Program-made: the position numbers and the translations under genes
Shown: positions 15,501 through 22,651 of the stretch, piece by piece
Layout: the number at the start of each line of letters is the position of its first letter
Numbering within the stretch: the stretch's first letter is position 1
Origin: an uncultured Bacteroidales bacterium
GTDB taxonomy: Bacteria; Bacteroidota; Bacteroidia; Bacteroidales; Bacteroidaceae
Assembly (NCBI GenBank): GCA_902799655.1
Contig: CADCBH010000023.1
Location: forward strand, 1-32,299
Reading direction: 5' to 3'
Length of the DNA: 32,299 nucleotides
The notes under the pieces: model-generated
Told to the model about the DNA's origin: nothing
Seen by the model: the letters and a program-made list of their open reading frames with translations, nothing else
Database searches by the model: none

Positions 15501-17642
15501 CTTGCCATCACGATTTACACCAGCATTTTCAACCAAATCAACATGTGTCTCACCTGCATCTACAGAAGCACCGATATTTCCGCCGTCAGTACCATAACGG
15601 GCAGCCTGGAAACTGAGTTTTGTTGGTACGAAAGAGAAGCCATCTTCTGGAATAAGATTCAGTGTGAGGGTATTGTCAGCACCTGCAGTAGTTGAGAATG
15701 AAGCATCTGTGCCGTTGTAGATGCGTGTCTGAAGGATATTAGCCTCACCAGTAGCACCACGATAGGTCTGCGTGTTTTCTACCGTCAGAGCACTGCCAGC
15801 AGTCCATGACTTGCCAGCAAAGCCAGCAGAGAGTTCATTGGGATTCATCACGGCATCGTCGCCCTGATTCAGACCACCCTTGTCGAGTGCATAAGTGATA
15901 GTGCCGCTGATGTTTACACCGGCAGCATCCTTTGACTGTCCGCCGATCACAACATCCTGTATGCAGAGCCACTTACCTGTGGCATTGCTGGTGTACCAGG
16001 GATAGACACGAATCTGGAACTGGTCGCCCTCTTCAAGCTGTGCAACAGGAGTAGCAGAAACCTCGTTCATCGTGCCGTTGGCCATTGAGGTAGGTGAATA
16101 GAACGTAGTACGTGTTACGAAACCATCGGTAGAATAGTAGGCGTGGCAACGCACACCGCCACCGCCTTTTCCACCAATCTTCATGTTGATGCTGCTGATA
16201 TCGAGCTTCTTGCCTTCAGGACATGTGACAGTGAACTCCACATACTGATTAGGAGAGTCGTCCTCAGCCTTCACCCATGCACCACCTTCGCTGGTGCTGA
16301 CCAACAAGCCGTTAGTAGTAGTATTACTATACTTCACCATTCCCTCAACCTTAGCAACAGCTGCTGTGGCATTGCCATCAACAACCGCATTGTCGTTAGC
16401 TGTGAGAGCCCAGGTAGTCGTAAACGGATCGCCACCGCCAAGCTCTATGGCATTCATCGTGACGTTGGCAGTAGCAGTCTTGCTGCCCAGAGTAGCCGTT
16501 ACAGTGCCGTTGAACTTGCCAACAGCTGTGGCGGCAACCTTTGCATAGAAGGTCTTGATGACCGTACCACTCTCGTAGCTTACTTCCAGGCTCGATTGCC
16601 AGTTCTGCTTGTCAGTCGATAACTGGATACCTTCAGAAGCGGTAATCGTAATGGTACCTGTTGCAGGATCCAGTCCTAAGCCGGTAAGCGTCAGTTCCTT
16701 AGTAGTCGACTGGCCAACATAGACATCGCCCATCTCTGCAGCAGAGGGAGAGACGGAGAGATCGGTAGGAATCTCGATGTTCTCTGCCATGATACCTTGC
16801 TCCTTCATCAGCTGTGCACACAGGCGGGCTGCCGTCAGAGCGCCAGTGAGGTTGTAGTGCGTATTGTCAGTCTCTGCACCCTTGTCGAAAAGGGCGGCAT
16901 AGCACTTGTCGTATGTTTCGTAGTCTTCATAGAGTTTCTTGGTAGCAGTGGTCATGTCGATGAAAGCGACACCCTCCTCGGTTGCCAACTGCTTCATCTG
17001 ATAGCTGTAGTCATAGGTGTGGTCATCAGCATCTATCTTCTGTCCTGTCTTGAGCTCACCATTAACGATGGCATCATACTTGTCGCCCAAGTCATGACGG
17101 CCAACGCGAGTGATAGGTGCTACACCGTTGGTGAAATAGCAACGGCAGACAGCAGATACCAATACAGGAGTAGCTCCCTTTGCCTTCACAGCGTCGATGA
17201 TTTGTTTCAGACACTGCTTGTAGGTCGTCGAGGGCGTAGTGCCTCGTCCGTCGTCCTTCACAGCTTTTGCATTGGTAGCATCATTTTTAGAGGTGTAGTA
17301 CTCCTGCAACTCGAGGTTGTCAAGACCATTGTACTTCCCGTCGTTGTGGGCAAACTGGATGAGCACATAGTCGCCAGCCTCCACGTTGTTCTTGGCATTG
17401 TTCCATAATTCGTTGAAACCTCCTCGCGAATCGCGACCACCCTTAGCGTAGTTGACGCTTGTCCAACCATTGGTAAGGAAATTACCAAAGTACATACCCC
17501 ATCCACGGGTATTGGTGGCTGACTCGTCGTAAGGTGCCATGGTGGAGTCTCCCAATGTGTGCACCTTCTTTGCTGCATTGATGCCTATTGTTACCAATAG
17601 TGTCAACATCAAGAGCATCAGTTTTGAAAATGTTTGTTTCAT
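12549..17642 (-). CDS. Multidomain pectin esterase: CE12 acetylesterase + CE8 pectin methylesterase
   Basis: Secreted protein of 1697 residues with two esterases. Signal peptide 1-24 (MKQTFSKLMLLMLTLLVTIG). Residues ~25-285 are a CE12-type SGNH hydrolase (rhamnogalacturonan acetylesterase): GDST nucleophile block, YAKGGRDSRG, FAHND, and DNTHYN with the catalytic His near 261. Residues ~290-770 are Ig-like and carbohydrate-binding-like beta domains. About 770-930 are two listeria-type B repeats (KFKEWQDATG and KFTNWEDNST cores). About 1130-1230 is a Big_5-like domain. About 1234-1550 is a CE8 beta-helix (GYQDTYVS, DYVCGKGD, LGRPWGKG). It ends with an Ig-like segment and a sorting tail (YTLDGKRVNQLQRGLNIV). 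It would remove both acetyl and methyl groups from pectin, probably at the cell surface. It has its own -7 box and terminator. Confidence 0.92.
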   Translation of the reverse strand: MKQTFSKLMLLMLTLLVTIGINAAKKVHTLGDSTMAPYDESATNTRGWGMYFGNFLTNGWTSVNYAKGGRDSRGGFNELWNNAKNNVEAGDYVLIQFAHNDGKYNGLDNLELQEYYTSKNDATNAKAVKDDGRGTTPSTTYKQCLKQIIDAVKAKGATPVLVSAVCRCYFTNGVAPITRVGRHDLGDKYDAIVNGELKTGQKIDADDHTYDYSYQMKQLATEEGVAFIDMTTATKKLYEDYETYDKCYAALFDKGAETDNTHYNLTGALTAARLCAQLMKEQGIMAENIEIPTDLSVSPSAAEMGDVYVGQSTTKELTLTGLGLDPATGTITITASEGIQLSTDKQNWQSSLEVSYESGTVIKTFYAKVAATAVGKFNGTVTATLGSKTATANVTMNAIELGGGDPFTTTWALTANDNAVVDGNATAAVAKVEGMVKYSNTTTNGLLVSTSEGGAWVKAEDDSPNQYVEFTVTCPEGKKLDISSINMKIGGKGGGGVRCHAYYSTDGFVTRTTFYSPTSMANGTMNEVSATPVAQLEEGDQFQIRVYPWYTSNATGKWLCIQDVVIGGQSKDAAGVNISGTITYALDKGGLNQGDDAVMNPNELSAGFAGKSWTAGSALTVENTQTYRGATGEANILQTRIYNGTDASFSTTAGADNTLTLNLIPEDGFSFVPTKLSFQAARYGTDGGNIGASVDAGETHVDLVENAGVNRDGKNLTVASFSEEISGVTATAENPLKVNFSFLGLGKTKSMGLSNVVIEGTLVGAAAQVTKYALNTQVLPSAEAGSISRTPDMEQYKEGSTVTLKATKNFGYKFKEWQDATGASVSTDAETVVTMDAEKTMKAVFEAVPVYTVKTQVSNDAERDLGSITLTPNDHSNQYEAGTKVTATAHETKILKFTNWEDNSTSATREITVNDNMTITANYEVQDFIAAFDASSTAAYATGGSYPFSADVTWDANRNAKVSVVKQSDGSLVKGTNSTPVVRNRANSGVLTTLSGVFQNGYNTAEIAWQYQFSTVGFTSATFTADMAAKNAATKNWKAQISTDGNSFSDLGDAWEVTANVSTPLSFALPAEAIGKEAVYVRIMGTGDALLSDKYTFDAGTSEEGLKYATNSESQIGNVFILGEAEVVADEVAPQVTTVIPANNATGISASGKITISFDERIESANSNAAVTLGDMTLTPSWASRSVSFEYSGLDYNTAYTFTMPANYVQDKSGNKYTEAVTLTFTTMARPTVTKAAYDFIVPDMGTIDEALAAANGRADKNSRYRVFIKNSAEPYVFHPSGKVTGGDGKEYDNPTSVLTAANTSFIGESMEGVVITNITPDATWDNGFGPACPLEGIGKGDVLQIKGDNSYFQNLTIHTSMGDSHGRDIAVNDQSNRTIFKDACLWGYQDTYVSNNQNGKFFFEGGVIRGRTDYVCGKGDVYYNKVTFQQVKSGYLAVPSVPKQYGYIFQSCKIVGDTEDANGTYTLGRPWGKGTPIALFIDTEMEILPTAAGWSEMSGGYPKRFAEYGSHTSSGAPVDASGRKTVYDAYDSKDGDTYTNRREESNNPILTAEEAAIPTLQAVMGQDDQWQPTLLTEQAPVPTNVTLTGKTLSWDDSNYALLWAVCLDGKVVAFTTEPTYTVSSDGEYTVRAANEMGGLSAPSLVATTTDGISDVVSKTPEAISDIYTLDGKRVNQLQRGLNIVRLQNGKTLKVIR

Positions 17643-17695
17643 TGAAATTTGTTTTGATTTGTAGTTTTTAAGTGATTGTAGTTTGAAACCTGCTG

Positions 17696-17703
17696 CAAAG
17701 GTA
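17696..17703 (-). promoter_or_regulatory. -7 element of the double-esterase gene
   Basis: TACCTTTG on the minus strand with a leader of about 47 nt to ATG 17642. No TTG at -33; that place is taken by the imperfect palindrome 17713-17726. Confidence 0.65.
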
Positions 17704-17712
17704 CAATGCTTT

Positions 17713-17726
17713 CCCGTTGGAATGGG
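17713..17726. promoter_or_regulatory. Imperfect palindrome at the -33 position of the esterase promoter
   Basis: CCCGTTGGAATGGG has half-sites CCCGTT and (complement) CCCATT, 5 of 6 positions symmetric, and contains TTGGAATG, related to the sites before GH43 and GH28. It is a candidate binding site for the adjacent AraC-type regulator. Confidence 0.4.
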
Positions 17727-17760
17727 GATAATTTCTCGTCAATAAGGGGGTAAAAAAACG

Positions 17761-20244
17761 TCAAATCACTTTTTCTCTATATTCACTGGGGGTACAACCC
17801 TGACTCTGACGGAAACAACGGCTGAAGTACTTGGGGTCGGTGAAACCACAGAGATAGGCTATCTCTGAGACATTCATGTCGCTGTTTCGCAACAGCTGAC
17901 AAGCGTGCTTGATACGTGCCTCGCTGAGCAGTTCCTGTGGGGTGACACCCATCGTCTGTTTCAATTTACGCAACAGACCACTACGACTGACGGCTGCTGC
18001 AACAGCCATATCGCCCACATTGGCATCGCTGTTCGACAGGTTCTCCTCCACATATTGCATGACGCGCTTGAGCATCGAATCGTCGGCTATTGGTCTTTCG
18101 TCCTCAACCACCGGCGAGAACGTGTTGTCTTGGGCATCTATCAGTGCCAAATATTTCTCCAGCGTCTCACGATGCTGACGACGAATGCGACGTATATATA
18201 ATAAGGTATAGACAATGACCAGAACAACAACCATGATGAGCAACAGGATGAATAGCTGTCCGTACCATGCCTCCCAGAAGGTAGGAGTGACGACGATGGT
18301 CAGTCGTCGCTGATTGTCCTGCCACTCACCATCTGCATTGGTACTATGCACCTCGAGTTGATAGGTGCCTGGCTCCAGATCGAGGAGCGTTGCCGAGCGG
18401 TCGTGCCCGATATAGTGCCATTGCTCATTGGGCAACAGACGAAATGCGTAGCTGATGTGGTCGGCAGCGCTGTAGTCGAGAGCGGCAAAGCGTACCGTGA
18501 TGCTACGCTCATCGGGCAGCAAGGTCAAGGTGTCTTGACGGGTAATATCCCAACGGTTGCTGCCCCCTTGTACGGAGAGTGCTGTCAGCACTACCGAAGG
18601 TACAGGACTGTCAACTTTTAACTGTTGCATCGACGTAATAATGGCACCATCCATCAGTCCTATCAGCCAGTTTCCGCCATGGAGCTGTAGGGGATGAGCC
18701 TCGCTAAAGCGATAGTCGGCATGGAAGTGGCGTGCATCAAGTACACGGGTATGATACGTTGAATCTATCAATGTCAGCAGATGACTGCCGACGGCCATCA
18801 CTCCACCATCAGTAAGAGTAGTCATCGTCTGCACATTATCATTGTGCTGCACATGCGAACTATCGTTGAAATGGCGGAAAATGAGCTGGTCAGCCAGTAA
18901 GTCAGCACTTTCTATTAGATTCACGCCTCCACTCTCCGTGCTAACATAGTAGTGTCCCTGCCGGTCGCGCACCACATCCATCGTGGCACTGCTGCTCAGG
19001 CTGTTAGCTCGCTCCGTCTCGCGATGGTGCAATCTGAACAGCATCTTGTCGGCCTGCTGCTCCATGCGGGCTACCAACAGACCACTACCTGTTGCTGCCA
19101 TCCATAGATTATCGCTTAGCAATAGATAACGCACCCTCGGACATTGTTCCTTTGGGTAGTTCTTAGGCACCTTGAAGTGAGGTTGGTCAGCGCTGGCGTC
19201 ATCGCTATAACAGACACCACCACCCAACATGGCCACCCACAACCGACTAAAACGGTCAGCCGTGATATGATAGACATCTTGGTGTGGTGTATCGGTGAAA
19301 TGGACAATTTCGTACTGTTCGCCTCTCTTGCTGTGCAGTCGGAAGAGTCCTCCTTTCTTTGTTCCTAACCACAGAGTACCGTCCTGCATCTCATACATAC
19401 AATAGACTGGAGCAAAGAAACAGGTATGTTGCTGGTGCAGACGACCGTCAGTACCAAGGTAGCCCAACAAACGGTCAGTGGCGGCATCGTAGAGACGGAT
19501 GGCAGCATCACCTTTGGTGGTCACCCAATAGTGGCCCTTGCTGTCGGCAAACAGACATTTCACCTCTTCGCGGGGATTGATATCTATGCGGCGTGTACGA
19601 CTGACATCGGTGATAAAATGGTAGATGGCACTATTGTCCTGTGCCCAGAGGCTGCCATCGCGGTCTGCCATGACAAAGGCTAATGAATGGAAAGGCATTG
19701 ACAGCGGATAGTGTGTCGGCTGACTATTACCCTGTTGCTGATAGGTCAATGTACCGTCCGCACTGAGTGTCCACTGCGTCTGGTGCCTGTCCGTCCACGA
19801 ATAACCTTGACGGTTCTGGAGTGAGCGGCTCTTTCTGAACTTCATCAGTTCCCTGTTAGAATAGCGGTGGGCGCTGGAATCTATGTCGCAAAAGCGGTAG
19901 CTGTGCAGGTCGAACAAATAGTCGCCATCGTCTGTGGTGCATAAAATCTTCTCACCTGGCAGCAGACAGATGTTACGGATGCGGTCTGTTGTCATGTGAG
20001 AGCCGTCGCCAGCCTTGGGTTTGAAGGTCTGAAACTCATATCCGTCATAGCGGCATAGTCCATTCCATGTAGCAAACCACATATAACCCTGATCGTCCTG
20101 CAGCAACTGGACCACATGGCTCGAAGATACACCGTCCTTTTCGTCATATTTCACCACACGGCACAACGGCTGTGCCATAAGTGTTTGTACCGTTAACAGC
20201 AGGACGAGAAGAGTAGCACCTTTTACGGATATCTCTTTAGTCAT
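17761..20244 (-). CDS. Membrane-tethered propeller / Y_Y_Y / AraC regulator without kinase
   Basis: Transcription regulator of 827 residues spanning the inner membrane. The start ATG 20244 gives signal/anchor MTKEISVKGATLLVLLLTVQ; the frame to 20268 overlaps the -7 box. Residues ~30-560 are a periplasmic sensor built of Reg_prop repeats (DDQGYMWFATWNGLCRYDGY, ADRDGSLWAQDNS, MQDGTLWLGTKKGGLFRL). About 575-655 is a Y_Y_Y domain (YSAADHISYAFRL). A membrane helix lies at ~663-685 (FILLLIMVVVLVIVYTLLYI). After a ~45-residue linker come ~100 residues of AraC helix-turn-helix (VSEIAYLCGFTDPKYFSRCF). Hybrid two-component regulators of polysaccharide loci have the same sensor, but here the histidine kinase, phospho-acceptor and receiver domains are absent. 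It lies next to the esterase and most likely controls the pectin genes. Confidence 0.9.
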   Translation of the reverse strand: MTKEISVKGATLLVLLLTVQTLMAQPLCRVVKYDEKDGVSSSHVVQLLQDDQGYMWFATWNGLCRYDGYEFQTFKPKAGDGSHMTTDRIRNICLLPGEKILCTTDDGDYLFDLHSYRFCDIDSSAHRYSNRELMKFRKSRSLQNRQGYSWTDRHQTQWTLSADGTLTYQQQGNSQPTHYPLSMPFHSLAFVMADRDGSLWAQDNSAIYHFITDVSRTRRIDINPREEVKCLFADSKGHYWVTTKGDAAIRLYDAATDRLLGYLGTDGRLHQQHTCFFAPVYCMYEMQDGTLWLGTKKGGLFRLHSKRGEQYEIVHFTDTPHQDVYHITADRFSRLWVAMLGGGVCYSDDASADQPHFKVPKNYPKEQCPRVRYLLLSDNLWMAATGSGLLVARMEQQADKMLFRLHHRETERANSLSSSATMDVVRDRQGHYYVSTESGGVNLIESADLLADQLIFRHFNDSSHVQHNDNVQTMTTLTDGGVMAVGSHLLTLIDSTYHTRVLDARHFHADYRFSEAHPLQLHGGNWLIGLMDGAIITSMQQLKVDSPVPSVVLTALSVQGGSNRWDITRQDTLTLLPDERSITVRFAALDYSAADHISYAFRLLPNEQWHYIGHDRSATLLDLEPGTYQLEVHSTNADGEWQDNQRRLTIVVTPTFWEAWYGQLFILLLIMVVVLVIVYTLLYIRRIRRQHRETLEKYLALIDAQDNTFSPVVEDERPIADDSMLKRVMQYVEENLSNSDANVGDMAVAAAVSRSGLLRKLKQTMGVTPQELLSEARIKHACQLLRNSDMNVSEIAYLCGFTDPKYFSRCFRQSQGCTPSEYREKVI

Positions 20245-20248
20245 GCTG

Positions 20249-20279
20249 CAAAGATACAAACAACTCAACTAAAAACAAA
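20249..20279 (-). promoter_or_regulatory. Promoter of the membrane regulator, placed for a leaderless mRNA
   Basis: TTTG (20279-20276), 19-bp spacer, TATCTTTG (20256-20249) on the minus strand: a consensus match. The -7 box ends only 4 bp before ATG 20244, so transcription should begin at or next to the start codon. Confidence 0.75.
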
Positions 20280-20287
20280 ACTTTTCT

Positions 20288-20791
20288 TCAGGAAAAATTA
20301 AAACGGCGCCAGAGACCGATGCTGAGGAATAGGAGGAAGAAAAGGAAAATGAGTAGTGTGTGGAGAATGCCACCGGTTGAACGGACGGGGGTGTTGTCTG
20401 AGAAAGTGCGCTGGTACTCCAGCAGACGGTCTATATAGGCGTCGACCGTTTGCCAGTGTTCCATTTCCACCTCTTTGATGATACGTGGAAATACCTCTTG
20501 GATGTACCGTTGGTGTTCATGGTCTAACGATGTTGGTAGCATATCGGTCGCGGCATACCAGTGGTTGCCGTGCGGAAAGATGCGCAGGTCGCGCCATCCG
20601 TCGTGTTGGAAGACATATTCCACAAAGAGTTGTGTGTCGCCATTGGCAAAGGCGCCGATCGATTTCAGTTTGCCGTCAGCATCCAGTACCATCAGTTGGC
20701 AGAAATGGGCCGCAGTGGACTGGGGCATAGGGGAGCCCCATGCCTTGCAGCCCACTGCAATCCATAATAATATAAAGAGAACTTGGCGCAT
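20288..20791 (-). CDS. Unrecognised exported protein with C-terminal membrane helix
   Basis: Not recognised. It has 167 residues: signal peptide 1-~19 (MRQVLFILLWIAVGCKAWGS), a soluble part ~20-140 containing a beta-rich half (CQLMVLDADGKLKSIGAFAN, LFVEYVFQHDGW, HGNHWYAATDML) and a helical half (HEHQRYIQEVFPRIIKEVEM), then a membrane helix ~144-161 and a short basic end. The body would face the periplasm. Its ATG shares the A of the preceding di-heme gene's TGA (TGATG), so it is translationally coupled to that gene. This makes it the fourth member of the porin-imelysin-di-heme operon, perhaps a membrane anchor or partner of the cytochrome. Function is open. Confidence 0.8.
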   Translation of the reverse strand: MRQVLFILLWIAVGCKAWGSPMPQSTAAHFCQLMVLDADGKLKSIGAFANGDTQLFVEYVFQHDGWRDLRIFPHGNHWYAATDMLPTSLDHEHQRYIQEVFPRIIKEVEMEHWQTVDAYIDRLLEYQRTFSDNTPVRSTGGILHTLLIFLFFLLFLSIGLWRRFNFS

Positions 20792-22608
20792 CAGATTGAT
20801 TCGATGAAGCGAACCACCGCCTGGCGGTCGGCCTTCTTCAGGTTATAGAACTTCTCTGTGGCGCGATAGCCTTGTGACTGTTTGGAATAGCCATGCCACA
20901 TGATGGCTTCGACGATGGTGCGTGCGCGGCAGTCGTGCAGACGGTCATCGGCACCTGTCAGACGTCGGCTCAGACCACGTCCCCACAATGGGGTGGTGCG
21001 ACACCAACCGGTACGGATGTCGTTCTCCATGAACAGGCGGTGCTGTACCATATCGCTGTAGGGCCAGATGGTCTGGTTGGGATATTTAGGCAGCATGCTG
21101 GCAGGGTCTTTGCCGATGCTGGCGGCATAAGCCTTGATAGAGGCATCCACCCACATATTATCGCTGCCGGTAGTCCATGACGGACGGTGACACTGTGCAC
21201 AGCCTAGTTCGCTGAACAGCTGCTTACCGCGCTGTACTTCGGCATCGTTCAGATTACGGGCAGCAGGCACGGCAAGTCCACGATGCCACACCATAAACTG
21301 GTAATACTGCTTGTCGCTCATCTCCTCCTTGCCGTCATAGGGCTTGCCGTTGAGCAGGTATTTCTCGAAGGTCTCCTTATAGGCAATGCTTGGTGTGTTC
21401 AGAACCTTATAGACACGCTCCTTGATGCCTGTATCGGTACCATCGGCATAATAGGGGTGCAGCAGACTGCTTTCTGAGGCACCATTCTGCTTAATATAGC
21501 TGATGACGTCGGCATCCTCACTCTGTGCCTTGGCCCATGCCGTCGTGGTGTAGAGCCAGTGACGGTCGGAACGTGTCACGTTGGTGATATTCCAGATAGC
21601 GTTCGCACCAGCACCGTCCTGTAGTGAGCCACGTGTCATGGCGTAGGTGAAGCGTTTCAGCGGACCATGGCTGCCACGATGCGCGCCCGTGTCGTTATAG
21701 GGGGTTGAATAGTAGGCGCTGGCCTTGAAGGTGCCAGCCTCCTTATCCCACATGTTGGGGTTCAGGTCCACATACTTCGACTCCTGCTTCCACTGGGCCT
21801 CAATGTCCTCGTCGTTCAACGCGTCGAGGAGTCCTGTACCATAGATGCCGATGGTTGACTCCAGGCGTACCTCATAATTGGTAGGCAACGGGTTCGTGTT
21901 GAAGGCCGTTACGGGAATGGTGACATCTGGATAGATGAGCGAATAGCTCTCTTTCTCGCCTTCCGGATCGTTGGGGAATGTCATCGCCAGTCCGCTGGGC
22001 ATGGTGGTGACCTCTTTCCACTCAATCTTGATCTGGTCCTCGTCGATAGGTGCCTTGAAGGGTTTCATGGCTTGTGTCTGTGGCATACCCGTTACCTCGC
22101 TGATGTATCCTGACTGCTCGGTGGTGTAGCGCACACCATCGGTAGTATAGGCTTCATCGGGGTGATAGATGACCAACAGATAGCCGTTGCCAATCTGGTT
22201 GGCACGATACTCCGTTTGGCGCTTGCCATGGCCGTAGCTGGGATGGCAGGCAATACAGCTGTTGCGGACCCAGGCAGGACCCAGTCCCTTGCGAGGATCC
22301 TGCTCGAAGGTGTAGAGATGTTCGAAGAAGTCCTCACCGACGTTGAAGTCATTCTCCATGCCAGCCTGTTCGGCAGCAGGGGTGATAGCTGAGTAGCTCG
22401 CATTCTCCGTAGTTCCTAACGCACCGCCGGGGAACCACTCCTCGGCCGTGAAGTTACCAGTGGCCTTACCAAAGACCTCCTCACCGTCCTCCAGTTCACC
22501 TAACTTGGTCAACGAAGAGTTGGTGCTGTCGTCAGAACAGGCTGTCAGCATAGAAAATGCTAACAGCCCATTGATGGTGACAGAAAATACTTTCTGTAAT
22601 TTTATCAT
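20791..22608 (-). CDS. Di-heme c-type cytochrome lipoprotein (COG3488-like, 'thiol oxidoreductase')
   Basis: Lipoprotein of 605 residues. SPII signal with lipobox LTAC (Cys24). Two covalent heme sites: CIACH (Cys118, Cys121, His122) and CAQCH (Cys470, Cys473, His474). The C-terminal region carries TPLWGRGLSRRLTGADDRLH followed by ARTIVEAIMWHG, close to the conserved end of the di-heme oxidoreductase family. That family is named thiol oxidoreductase without firm biochemical proof and is often encoded beside imelysin genes. Two further cysteines, Cys536 and Cys560, flank this conserved block. It lies 43 bp after the imelysin gene and is coupled to the next gene by TGATG. A redox step in periplasmic iron uptake is inference. 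Confidence 0.88.
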   Translation of the reverse strand: MIKLQKVFSVTINGLLAFSMLTACSDDSTNSSLTKLGELEDGEEVFGKATGNFTAEEWFPGGALGTTENASYSAITPAAEQAGMENDFNVGEDFFEHLYTFEQDPRKGLGPAWVRNSCIACHPSYGHGKRQTEYRANQIGNGYLLVIYHPDEAYTTDGVRYTTEQSGYISEVTGMPQTQAMKPFKAPIDEDQIKIEWKEVTTMPSGLAMTFPNDPEGEKESYSLIYPDVTIPVTAFNTNPLPTNYEVRLESTIGIYGTGLLDALNDEDIEAQWKQESKYVDLNPNMWDKEAGTFKASAYYSTPYNDTGAHRGSHGPLKRFTYAMTRGSLQDGAGANAIWNITNVTRSDRHWLYTTTAWAKAQSEDADVISYIKQNGASESSLLHPYYADGTDTGIKERVYKVLNTPSIAYKETFEKYLLNGKPYDGKEEMSDKQYYQFMVWHRGLAVPAARNLNDAEVQRGKQLFSELGCAQCHRPSWTTGSDNMWVDASIKAYAASIGKDPASMLPKYPNQTIWPYSDMVQHRLFMENDIRTGWCRTTPLWGRGLSRRLTGADDRLHDCRARTIVEAIMWHGYSKQSQGYRATEKFYNLKKADRQAVVRFIESI

Positions 22609-22628
22609 AAGCTTATCATTATTGTTTG

Positions 22629-22647
22629 TTCGCTATACATGAGCGAA
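22629..22647 (-). other. Small hairpin between imelysin and di-heme genes
   Basis: TTCGCT / AGCGAA arms around a 7-base loop inside the 43-bp gap. There is no T-run, so it is more likely a message-processing or stability element than a terminator. Confidence 0.3.
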
Positions 22648-22651
22648 TGTG

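Noticed and set aside
8694-20244. A classical Sus-like polysaccharide utilisation locus
   Set aside because: No SusC or SusD gene is present in the window, so only a CAZyme cluster with a regulator can be claimed.
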